NCBI GenBank assembly: GCA_028694915.1
Contig: JAQVJY010000002.1
Location: forward strand, 184,842 to 248,841
DNA: 64,000 bases
Source of the DNA: Paludibacteraceae bacterium
GTDB taxonomy: Bacteria; Bacteroidota; Bacteroidia; Bacteroidales; Paludibacteraceae
Direction of reading: 5' to 3'
Below are positions 57,300-64,000 of the stretch, piece by piece. The translations under genes were made by a program, and so were the position numbers. The notes beneath the pieces were generated by a model that was not told the origin of the DNA, ran no database searches, and worked only from the letters and a program-made list of their open reading frames with translations. The first letter of the stretch is position 1; each line of letters begins with the position of its first letter.

Positions 57300-59228
57300 A
57301 TGAGCGCACCAAATTCCATATCCAAACATACTATTTATCACGATGTTCTGAAAGAATATTGGGGATACGACGATTTCCGTCCACTCCAACTTGATATTAT
57401 CGAGTCTGTTGGTAGTGGGCGCGATACGTTGGGATTGATGCCTACTGGTGGCGGAAAATCGATTACGTTTCAGGTGCCAGCTTTGGCAATGGAAGGTGTT
57501 TGTATTGTAGTTACGCCGCTTATCGCCTTGATGAAAGATCAAGTGGAAAACCTGAAACAGCGCGGAATTAAAGCGGCGGCGATTTATTCAGGCATGGCGC
57601 AATATGAAATTTTAGCAGCGTTTGACAATTGTGAACTAGGCGATTACAAATTTTTGTATGTGTCGCCCGAACGTTTAGCTACTGATTTATTTAAAACACG
57701 TCTCAAACATCTCAATGTGAGTATGATTGCGGTGGATGAATCGCACTGTATTTCGCAATGGGGTTACGATTTTCGCCCGTCGTATTTGCAAATAGCCGAA
57801 ATTCGCCAGCTTTTGCCTGGCGTTCCGGTGTTAGCACTTACCGCAACCGCCACGCCCGAAGTGGTAGACGATATTCAGGTGCGTTTGAATTTTCCTCAAA
57901 AAAATCTCTTTCAAAAAAGTTTCGAACGCCAGAACTTGGTGTATGTGGTGCGTTATGTTGAGGATAAATTGGAGCAATTGGTGCACATTTTGAATCGTGT
58001 GCCGGGTACTTCGGTGGTATATGTGCGCAGCCGTAAAAAAACCAAAGAAATTGCTGATTTCTTAGTACAGCAAGGTATGTTGGCCGACTATTTTCATGCT
58101 GGATTATCGGACGAGCAAAAAGACCGCAAACAAAAAGCGTGGAAATCGGGCGACTGTCGTGTAATTGTTTCTACGAATGCCTTTGGTATGGGTATCGATA
58201 AGTCCGATGTTCGCACCGTGGTTCACATGGATTTACCTGATACGTTGGAAGCCTATTTTCAGGAAGCTGGTCGCGCTGGTCGCGATGAGCAGCGTGCGTT
58301 TGCCATTTTGCTTTACAACAAAACCGATGAAACCAAACTCAAAAAACGTATTAACGATACGTTTCCCGATAAAGAACGCATTAAAACTACCTATCAAGCG
58401 CTGGCCGACTATTTTGAAATTGGCGTAGGTTCGGCTTTTCAAGCGGTATATCCGTTCAACTTGCAAACGTTTTGTGGTATGTGTCATTTGCCGATTATTC
58501 CCACATACAGCGCCCTTAAAATTTTGGAATTAGCTGGCTATTTGGAGTTGACCGAAGAAGTGGATAATCCGTCGAAATTGATGTTTACCGTGAAACGCGA
58601 GGATTTATATCAGTTTAGGACACAAAATCCAGCACTTGACGAATTGATAGAGGTTATTTTACGCTCGTACACAGGTGTGTTTACCGACATGATTCACATC
58701 AACGAAGAGTTGATTGGTAAACGGTTAGGTCGTTCGCGTCAAACCATTTATGAGCAATTGATGATGCTCGACAAAAATCATATTGTGACTTATGTGCCGT
58801 TTAAGAAAACGCCCTTTTTGATTTATACGCGCTCGCGTGAGGACAGTTCCAAGTTGGTGATTCCTAAAGAGGCCTACGAAGAACGTCGCGAACGTTATGT
58901 GAGCCGTATTGCTTCGGTGCTGGCGTATGCCAACGAAAAAGAGGTATGTCGCAGCCGTGTGTTGCTCAACTATTTTGGCGAAAAACACACGTTGCCATGC
59001 GGGCAGTGCGATATTTGTTTGGCGCATAAGGCGCGCGCTATGAAAGAGGCACGTTTTGTACAATTGGAAGAGCAGATTGTAACGCTGTTGACAGAAACGC
59101 CCTTGTCTATCACACAACTGATGAAACAACTGCAAGCGCCTGAAGAAGAGGTTTTGCAAGTGATTCGCCATTTACTCGATCATCAAAAATTGACCCAAAC
59201 GACCGCGATGAAACTCGCTGTGAAATAA
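57300..59228 (+). CDS. recQ: RecQ-family ATP-dependent DNA helicase
   Basis: 642 residues from the ATG at 57300, preferred to a GTG 36 bases earlier that adds an unrelated basic stretch. Walker A MPTGGGKS has Lys53; the helicase box DESHCISQWGYDFRPSY, motif III ALTATATP, and motif VI (QEAGRAGRDEQRAF) follow. A RecQ-type zinc site is in the C-terminal region (CRSRVLLNYFGE... LPCGQCDICL). No HRDC domain is evident; after the zinc site there is only a short winged-helix-like tail. It unwinds DNA 3' to 5' in recombination repair. Confidence 0.94.
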   Translation: MSAPNSISKHTIYHDVLKEYWGYDDFRPLQLDIIESVGSGRDTLGLMPTGGGKSITFQVPALAMEGVCIVVTPLIALMKDQVENLKQRGIKAAAIYSGMAQYEILAAFDNCELGDYKFLYVSPERLATDLFKTRLKHLNVSMIAVDESHCISQWGYDFRPSYLQIAEIRQLLPGVPVLALTATATPEVVDDIQVRLNFPQKNLFQKSFERQNLVYVVRYVEDKLEQLVHILNRVPGTSVVYVRSRKKTKEIADFLVQQGMLADYFHAGLSDEQKDRKQKAWKSGDCRVIVSTNAFGMGIDKSDVRTVVHMDLPDTLEAYFQEAGRAGRDEQRAFAILLYNKTDETKLKKRINDTFPDKERIKTTYQALADYFEIGVGSAFQAVYPFNLQTFCGMCHLPIIPTYSALKILELAGYLELTEEVDNPSKLMFTVKREDLYQFRTQNPALDELIEVILRSYTGVFTDMIHINEELIGKRLGRSRQTIYEQLMMLDKNHIVTYVPFKKTPFLIYTRSREDSSKLVIPKEAYEERRERYVSRIASVLAYANEKEVCRSRVLLNYFGEKHTLPCGQCDICLAHKARAMKEARFVQLEEQIVTLLTETPLSITQLMKQLQAPEEEVLQVIRHLLDHQKLTQTTAMKLAVK

Positions 59229-59232
59229 ACTA

Positions 59233-59265
59233 AAGCCCCGTTGATATGAACTATCAACGGGGCTT
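59233..59265. terminator. Terminator between recQ and the methyltransferase
   Basis: The stem AAGCCCCGTTGATA/TATCAACGGGGCTT with a 5-base loop lies between convergent genes. The flanking T-runs are short, so the strength is uncertain. Confidence 0.7.
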
Positions 59266-59305
59266 ATTAATTTACGACGTTAATAAATTGCCGTAGTTTA
59301 TCCTA

Positions 59306-60076
59306 TTACATTTTCTTGCCGATATAAAACATATAACCATAATAGGCCTTGTATTTGTCGTATAATTCGGCTTCATACTGCATCATGGCTACAAAGTCTT
59401 TTACGAAGGCGTTGTCTTTATGCTGTTCTAGAAAAGCGATGCGTCTCTGTTTTTGCCAAGCATAATAATCTGTCCAAATACGTTCGGGCAACATATACGT
59501 TGCCACGGGCAGATAACCCGCCTTTTGCATTTGCGCTACTTTGTTTGGAATCGTATCGATTTCGGGATACGCTTTTTGCCAAAACGCTTCAATCTCGGCT
59601 GGGCGTTCGTCGCTAAACCACGTATTTTCTGTGACGGCGATATAGCCGCCAGGTTTCAGAAATTTCCGCCATTCGTTCAGTCCGCGTTCAAATCCGATGT
59701 TATAAATGGCACCTTCCGACCAAATCAAATCAAATGTTTCTGGCAGAAATGGCAAATTGGCCATGTCGCCAACAATCCCTTTTACGCGATTTTGCAGATG
59801 ATGTTGTTCGGCATGTTGGTTGAATTCATCTATAAAATTGGGCCACGAGTCCACACCAATAATGTCACATGGCGTATGTTCGCCTAATACTCTTGTTTGA
59901 CCGCCTGTGCCACAGCCAATATCGGCTATTTTAGATTGTGCGGTGAGCCCTTTTATAAAATCCAATGCTTTAAGCGTTTCTTCGCTGCTGCCAGGACCTT
60001 GGCGTTCGCTTTGTGCGAAAAAATCATAAATAATGGTTAAGTCAAATTCGTGAATGGTCTGTTTTTCGTTGTTCAT
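59306..60076 (-). CDS. Class I SAM-dependent methyltransferase
   Basis: 256 residues from the ATG at 60076; two upstream in-frame starts are less likely. Motif I is [18 protein letters not shown], motif II VDSWPNF, then [27 protein letters not shown] (post-I/IV) and [11 protein letters not shown]. The C-terminal part ([17 protein letters not shown]) is helical. The type 11-like set suggests a small-molecule substrate, not identifiable here. An unusually long leader precedes it. Confidence 0.88.
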   Translation of the reverse strand: MNNEKQTIHEFDLTIIYDFFAQSERQGPGSSEETLKALDFIKGLTAQSKIADIGCGTGGQTRVLGEHTPCDIIGVDSWPNFIDEFNQHAEQHHLQNRVKGIVGDMANLPFLPETFDLIWSEGAIYNIGFERGLNEWRKFLKPGGYIAVTENTWFSDERPAEIEAFWQKAYPEIDTIPNKVAQMQKAGYLPVATYMLPERIWTDYYAWQKQRRIAFLEQHKDNAFVKDFVAMMQYEAELYDKYKAYYGYMFYIGKKM

Positions 60077-60291
60077 GTTTTTGTTAATTTGTTGCATACA
60101 CGCCAAGCACTACAATGCTTGTGTCATTGTACGCAGATTAAATATTCAAATAAATAAAATAGAAAACCGTTCTCGAACAGAATGATTCGAGAACAAACAA
60201 AGGCACAACCTATACCAGAAGTACAGATTGTTTACAGAACAATATCCGAATTAAGAGTAAACATCCAAGGGTTTTAGTAACGGCAAAGATA
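60077..60291 (-). promoter_or_regulatory. Long structured leader upstream of the methyltransferase
   Basis: The only clear -7 box, TATCTTTG (complement of 60284-60291), lies about 208 bases before the ATG; no good -33 TTG is seen. Between them are a 7-bp stem (60229-60235 with 60257-60263), a 9-bp stem GTTCTCGAA/TTCGAGAAC (60169-60177 with 60186-60194) followed on the minus strand by a T-rich stretch, and two competing short hairpins at 60104-60130. The layout could be an attenuator or riboswitch, but no known class was recognised. Confidence 0.35.
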
Positions 60292-60359
60292 TATAAAAGT
60301 GATAAAATAGGAAACTTTTTTTAAGTTATTTTTATCAAGGAAACAACACCGTAATAAAT

Positions 60360-60385
60360 AAAAAACGCAAGGTTGAAAACTTGCG
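60360..60385 (-). terminator. Terminator at the downstream edge of the PIN/XRE unit
   Basis: The stem CGCAAG/CTTGCG (60366-60371 with 60380-60385), 8-base loop, is followed on the minus strand by a T run. It lies about 90 bp after the PIN stop, just outside the truncated dyad element. Confidence 0.6.
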
Positions 60386-60393
60386 CTAAAATA

Positions 60394-60462
60394 GGGCTCG
60401 GGCGGGCTACTGACCTTGCAAATTGCACTTCAACTGGCTATTTCCTATGAGCCATTGTTACC
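60394..60462 (-). repeat. attC-like dyad element 1 (truncated)
   Basis: On the minus strand it begins GGTAAC (60462-60457), 8 bases after the PIN stop codon. It has a short stem GGCTC/GAGCC (60449-60453 with 60395-60399) and the centre motif shared with elements 2 and 3 (TGACCTTGCAAATTGCAC on the plus strand around 60411-60428). The opposite outer arm (GTTAAC/GTTACC in the other two) is absent; a terminator lies where it would be. Confidence 0.6.
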
Positions 60463-60470
60463 CGCAGTTG

Positions 60471-60971
60471 TTAATCTCCCCAAATACGAATTCGTTTTTC
60501 TATTTCATTTTTTGGGAGTCGTGAATTAATATGTTTTAGTTGGTCAATTTTAATTGCAGCTTCTGATGGTAATAAAAGATTTTGTCTAACAATTTCATCA
60601 AATATAAAAATGATACCTCTTACTTCTACAGAATCATTTTGTGCGTGTTTTCTTAATTTTGCGTCTCCAGTAAGCAATGTGCCATTCATTTTCTTTGAAT
60701 AATACCAAACAGAACAATCTTCAAAACTTAAACCGTTGGTGTTTTCCAATAAATTTGTAATACCGATAAAATCTTCTGTTTCATTTGTTTCAAGGACTAT
60801 AATTTTTTCATCAATAACAAGACTATCGACTAAAGCTCTTTGGGTTGGATTTAATTCTTCTAGAATGAAGTCTGTTGTATAAAGTTCAAAATTTAGTTCC
60901 GAGAATACTGTCAGCATCTCCAAATGAGCTAAATCAATAAGTATATTTGCATCGTTTATGACTACTCGCAT
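60471..60971 (-). CDS. PIN-domain protein (predicted RNase, toxin-like)
   Basis: 166 residues. The PIN fold is indicated by Asp7 in VVINDANILIDL, Glu38 in FILEEL, Asp85 in LSFEDCSVWYY and Asp103 in LLTGDAKLRKHA, the expected metal-binding acids of an RNase. It lies 13 bp downstream of an XRE/metallopeptidase gene, the usual order antitoxin then toxin, so a toxin-antitoxin role is likely. The target RNA is unknown. The stop is followed within 8 bases by a dyad element, and the gene is more AT-rich than recQ nearby. Confidence 0.82.
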   Translation of the reverse strand: MRVVINDANILIDLAHLEMLTVFSELNFELYTTDFILEELNPTQRALVDSLVIDEKIIVLETNETEDFIGITNLLENTNGLSFEDCSVWYYSKKMNGTLLTGDAKLRKHAQNDSVEVRGIIFIFDEIVRQNLLLPSEAAIKIDQLKHINSRLPKNEIEKRIRIWGD

Positions 60972-60984
60972 TTTTTTTGAAGTT

Positions 60985-62034
60985 TTAAATTAATTCATAA
61001 TTACTTTTTACAACTTCAATGTTTTCGTCAAGTAATGAAGAAGCTTTGGAAATAGAAATATTGCCTTGTGCCAAGGCTCTATAAACTAATCTTTCAAAAC
61101 GATGTGAATATTCGGGAGTTTTAAATCTGGTTTTATCTATTTCGTTTTCAAATTTACGGTCAAAGCGTATTCTTTTGTAAAAATTAGAATGTTGATTTTC
61201 ATTTAGAATTCCAACGTCTTTTAACTTATATACAATTGCTTTTATGCTTATTCCATATTTTTCTTGGATAGAAACTAATTCACTAAATAAAATGTGTTCT
61301 CTTTTTCCTCCAAATTCACTTATAACAATGTTTTGGGGTAATAAAAATTCAGATGCAAATTTATGACATACATCTTCTTCTTTTATTTCACAATTATCTG
61401 CAATATTTAGTAATAAATGTCCTAATTCGTGTAAAAGTGAGAATCGTTTTCTTTCTACCTGAAATTTTTTATTTAATACGATTACAGGATATTTATTGTC
61501 AACACAGGTTGCCAAACCATCAAATTCATCTTCAACATCTGAACGTTCAATTATTTTAATTTTTTTATCCTCTAATAATTGAATTAAATTATGTACAGGG
61601 TCAAAACCTATTTCCCAGTCATTTCGTAGTTTTTGTACTGCTTTAATAATATCTTCAGTATTGCTAATTTTAAAATCTTTTAATGGATTTTCAAATGAAT
61701 AATTAATTGATAAACAATCTTCAATGAATAAATAATTTTCAAGACAAATTTTTATCTGTTCTTTCAAAGATTCTTGTTTTTTTACAGAAAAAGTGGATTT
61801 TTTTCTAAAGTTTACTTCATTTAATTCTATTTTAAAAGAATTAAAAAAATAATCAATTTTTAAATCAAATAATTTAGAAAGCTTGATTAATTTAGCACTA
61901 TTGGGCATAGATAAACCACTTTCATATTTACTTATCATTTGTTTCGATACTTGAAGTGCATCGGCAACATTTTGTAATGAAAGACCTCTAAGTTTTCTTG
62001 CGTTCTTTATTCTATATGCAACTAAATTTTCCAT
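60985..62034 (-). CDS. XRE HTH + ImmA/IrrE-type metallopeptidase (antitoxin-like)
   Basis: 349 residues. Residues about 6-62 are a Cro/C1 HTH (RIKNARKLRGLSLQNVADALQVSKQMISKYESG). The C-terminal half is an ImmA/IrrE (COG2856) zinc peptidase with HELGH at 202-206 in RFSLLHELGHLLLN. The DEFDGLATCVDNKYPVIVLNKKF strand before it is typical. Such fusions repress or are cleaved in stress-response and toxin-antitoxin units. The gene is strongly AT-rich (about 28% GC in a sampled stretch), unlike the housekeeping genes, which supports acquisition. It precedes the PIN gene by 13 bp. Confidence 0.87.
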   Translation of the reverse strand: MENLVAYRIKNARKLRGLSLQNVADALQVSKQMISKYESGLSMPNSAKLIKLSKLFDLKIDYFFNSFKIELNEVNFRKKSTFSVKKQESLKEQIKICLENYLFIEDCLSINYSFENPLKDFKISNTEDIIKAVQKLRNDWEIGFDPVHNLIQLLEDKKIKIIERSDVEDEFDGLATCVDNKYPVIVLNKKFQVERKRFSLLHELGHLLLNIADNCEIKEEDVCHKFASEFLLPQNIVISEFGGKREHILFSELVSIQEKYGISIKAIVYKLKDVGILNENQHSNFYKRIRFDRKFENEIDKTRFKTPEYSHRFERLVYRALAQGNISISKASSLLDENIEVVKSNYELI

Positions 62035-62133
62035 AATATTTCTTCATAAATTAGTTGACAAATTTAATACAAATTATTGAAATGTCAACTATAAAGATGC
62101 GTTTTTATGTTCATATTCTGCTGACTTGCAATT

Positions 62134-62270
62134 GCCGTTAACGTTTTGGCGGTATGTTTTTGTTGCCGATTTCGAAGCACTGACCTGTCAAGTTACACGA
62201 AAGTTTATTAGATGCTGAAACGCTGAAATACCCACTATCTCGGCAATAAAATATACCGCCTGTTACCGCC
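62134..62270 (-). repeat. attC-like dyad element 2
   Basis: About 137 bp. On the minus strand it reads GGCGGTAAC, one base, GGCGGTAT-type inner stem (62260-62253), a variable region, the conserved centre (GACCTGTCAAGTTACACGA on the plus strand near 62182-62200), the inner stem partner (62148-62155), then GTTAACGGC (62142-62134). Inner stems GGCGGTAT/ATACCGCC pair perfectly, and pairing continues with mismatches through TTGCCG/CGGCAA. It lies between the lipoprotein gene and the XRE gene. The rest of 62035-62421 shows no gene. Confidence 0.7.
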
Positions 62271-62421
62271 TGGTGTTCTGTCTTCCAGTCTTGCAAACCA
62301 TTGTCAATATTGAGTTTCCGTGTCATTGTCATTTTTCATTCTTTTCTGTCTGCTTGTGTGTCTGTGTTTTTTTTTAAGGATCGGGCATTCTTTTAAAATT
62401 ATTATTTTGCGTTGGCTTTGT

Positions 62422-63687
62422 CTATAAAATAAAAGATACTGTTTTGGAAAATGTTGGAGTTGTAGCGCCATCTTCAAAATATTCTATAAATATTGGGAAA
62501 GGGGGACTATTAACTCCCAAGATTTGAGGAAACTTCATAGAAACAAGCATATTTTGCCTTTGGGTAAATATTACAAATTCCTGTGACTCAATTTTTTCTA
62601 TAAACCATCCACCACTCTCCAAATCGTATCGAATAAGACCTTCATCCTGAATCCAAAAAGAGTTTTGCTGGTTAACAGGAGTCATCTTAATTTTTACAAT
62701 TTTATTTAAAGGCGTGATTGCTGCCACTGCCACACCCTGTGAAAGATTAAACGATGACAGGGTTTTATCAAGAAGGTTGTCCTGTGCTACACTATCTTCA
62801 TAAAAATGAGATGCCAAAACACTGGTTTGAGGGTATTGAAAATCTGAATAAATTATTGAAGCATGCTTTTCCACAAAATTATTCAGATAAAACTGAAAAT
62901 CAGACAAAATGACGTTAAGACCCATCTGCTGATACTTATTTGTAAGATTGTTTTTGATGTGAACAGGATTTAAAAACCGAACATTATTCCATATCTGATT
63001 TTTCAATGCTGTATTATTAATCTCTCCATCGTCTTTTAAGTCGGTTCTGATTTTTGTGAGTAATTCTGTTAATGTTGAAACATCATTGTCGCCAGCGGTT
63101 CTCCTGAGCATCATAGCAGAGAATGCGATCAACAAAGCATTGTCACTACCAGAGGCACTAATATCCAATTGGTCAAAATCATTCAGGTTGGCGCCACTTA
63201 TTCCAAACAGTGATTCTATTAGTTCATTTTGAGCCTGTTTGTATGCATTCTGAAAAGAATTTCCAGATTTATACAAGATCTCAATCCTGTCTTTAAGCAC
63301 ATGAGTAAGAGGATTCACATTAATTTTTGTTTTACCTGAAATATCAACTAATGCTTGAAGATTCAAAACCCCATTTTGAACAATATTTAAGTGCTCATCG
63401 TAATAATAGCCATTCACTGTTATTATAGCTATTTCCGATACCAATTCTACACTGTTCAGTGAGAAGGATCCATCATCAGCAGATATAGAAGAGGTAAATG
63501 ACTTTCCTGTTTGTTCAAGATTTTCATTTAGCTCATTGATGGTTATATTGGCTCCTGTAACAAAAGGGCCTTTCTGTGCTTTGCCACTTAAAGAATACGT
63601 TTGTAACTTATCTTTTTTACAAGAGGTTATTAAAAGTGCAAATAACCCAATGGTTAGCAGGAGTGGGAGAATGATTCTTTTTTTCAT
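62422..63687 (-). CDS. Outer-membrane or surface lipoprotein, uncharacterised
   Basis: 421 residues. A lipoprotein signal peptide with lipobox LITSC (Cys23) is followed by KKD. Residues about 32-110 (LSGKAQKGPFVTGANITINELNENLEQTGKSF...DDGSFSLNSVEL) resemble a carboxypeptidase-regulatory/Ig-like beta domain that presents GPFV...ANI and DGSF turns. The remainder is mostly helical with no recognised motif and ends in a beta-rich region. Family not recognised. It stands alone between two attC-like elements, as a cassette gene would, with its start 64 bp from element 3. Confidence 0.75.
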   Translation of the reverse strand: MKKRIILPLLLTIGLFALLITSCKKDKLQTYSLSGKAQKGPFVTGANITINELNENLEQTGKSFTSSISADDGSFSLNSVELVSEIAIITVNGYYYDEHLNIVQNGVLNLQALVDISGKTKINVNPLTHVLKDRIEILYKSGNSFQNAYKQAQNELIESLFGISGANLNDFDQLDISASGSDNALLIAFSAMMLRRTAGDNDVSTLTELLTKIRTDLKDDGEINNTALKNQIWNNVRFLNPVHIKNNLTNKYQQMGLNVILSDFQFYLNNFVEKHASIIYSDFQYPQTSVLASHFYEDSVAQDNLLDKTLSSFNLSQGVAVAAITPLNKIVKIKMTPVNQQNSFWIQDEGLIRYDLESGGWFIEKIESQEFVIFTQRQNMLVSMKFPQILGVNSPPFPIFIEYFEDGATTPTFSKTVSFIL

Positions 63688-63751
63688 AGTCTTTAATTTT
63701 AATTTGTATTGTATGAATAATTTATTTTCATTTCTAATTACTACACTTGGC

Positions 63752-63878
63752 GGTAACGGTTGGCGGTATGGCCAGTAAGGGATTGCGGGCGATGTCCTAT
63801 CAAGTTACACGAAAATTGAAGCGGGCAACAAACCTTCGCATACCACTGAAACCCTTATTGGCTATACCGCGTGTTAGC
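63752..63878 (-). repeat. attC-like dyad element 3
   Basis: 127 bp. On the minus strand it starts GCTAAC (63878-63873), 10 bases after the ABC-F stop, and ends GTTACC (63757-63752). The inner stem is 19 bp long (63763-63781 with 63852-63870) with 17 perfect pairs and two G-T type differences. The centre carries CAAGTTACACGAAAA (plus strand about 63801-63815), shared with element 2. Outer arms, spacers, inner stem and variable centre follow the plan of integron attC sites, though the R boxes do not match the GTTRRRY consensus exactly. Confidence 0.72.
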
Positions 63879-63888
63879 TGCTGTATTT

Positions 63889-64000
63889 TTATAAATTAAT
63901 TGTTCTTTCTATGTTTATTTGCTCTAAAAAAGTTTCATCGTGCGAAATGACAATCAATGTACCCTGATAATCATTGATGGCATTTGTTAGTATTTCTATG
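63889..64000 (-). CDS. ABC-F subfamily ATPase, C-terminal end (cut by window)
   Basis: Reading the minus strand from the window edge gives 36 residues and a stop (TAA at 63891-63889): EILTNAINDYQGTLIVISHD, then ETFLEQINIERTINL. The LxxYQGTLIVISHDxxFLExI pattern is the H-loop region of the second ABC domain of ABC-F proteins, soluble ATPases that act on the ribosome. Ending so soon after the H-loop is typical of short ABC-F members, several of which protect ribosomes from antibiotics; which type this is cannot be told from the fragment. Its stop is 10 bases from attC-like element 3. Confidence 0.75.
   Translation of the reverse strand, partial: IEILTNAINDYQGTLIVISHDETFLEQINIERTINL

Noticed and set aside
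58725..59171. 148-residue reverse ORF opposite recQ
   Set aside because: Antisense shadow of the recQ C-terminal region including its zinc motif.
62138..62332. 64-residue reverse ORF
   Set aside because: It lies almost wholly over attC-like element 2; the dyad explains the sequence and no protein motif is seen.
60394..63878. Dyad elements as insertion-sequence ends or a MITE
   Set aside because: No transposase or target-site duplication is visible, and the elements are consistently placed after genes in one orientation; kept as an alternative only.

Overview
The window is a stretch of a Bacteroidota chromosome, probably from a Bacteroidales-like anaerobe or microaerophile. Several signs point there. 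Three proteins carry type IX secretion (T9SS) C-terminal sorting domains. Promoters follow the Bacteroidota pattern TTG-N19/20-TAnnTTTG. FeoA is fused to FeoB, MurA has Asp in place of the usual catalytic Cys, and families typical of the phylum appear (DUF4294, DUF2851, helix-hairpin-helix outer-membrane proteins). I cannot name the genus.

Layout. 1-17.9 kb: the 3' 16.3 kb of a giant secreted protein made of about 68 Ig/PKD-like domains ending in a T9SS signal, followed closely by a small outer-membrane beta-barrel gene and a secreted TlpA-like thioredoxin. 17.9-18.2 kb: tRNA-Gly(GCC) and tRNA-Leu(UAA) behind one promoter and terminator. 18.2-26 kb: a LuxR-type response regulator, cysK, a secreted beta-propeller protein, a FeoAB iron transporter with a downstream FeoB-associated Cys-rich segment fused to a methyltransferase, and a DUF4294 gene. 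25-32.3 kb: a forward run of two outer-membrane proteins, then mnmA, a T9SS subtilase, xseA and xseB nearly touching one another. 32.3-39.1 kb: a reverse run with lpd, an M23/LysM peptidase, ndk, an M16 peptidase and an HTH/DUF2975 pair. 39.3-47.9 kb: forward DUF2851, a membrane protein, polA, corA, murB and murA. 48-54.4 kb: reverse PNPOx-like, folE, a SPOR protein, a GATase/M19 dipeptidase fusion, an ABC-2 permease, proA and rplS. 54.6-59.2 kb: forward ferritin, aspartokinase, DUF2461 and recQ.

60.1-64 kb is an accessory region of different character, visibly AT-rich in places. All its genes lie on the minus strand and come as units: an XRE/ImmA-type metallopeptidase plus PIN pair, an orphan lipoprotein, and the end of an ABC-F ATPase. 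Each unit is followed by a roughly 70-135 bp imperfect dyad element. The elements share outer arms (GGTAAC/GCTAAC facing GTTAAC/GTTACC), an inner GGCGGTAT-type stem and a conserved unpaired centre. This gene-hairpin-gene-hairpin order in one orientation looks like an integron cassette array or a related cassette system. No integrase is visible here. It is the most interesting feature of the window.

Most of the rest is housekeeping: DNA repair and replication (polA, recQ, xseAB), wall synthesis (murA, murB), translation (rplS, mnmA, tRNAs), iron handling (feoAB, ferritin) and amino-acid synthesis (cysK, proA, aspartokinase), interleaved with secreted and outer-membrane proteins. No rRNA, CRISPR array, complete prophage or intact insertion sequence was seen.
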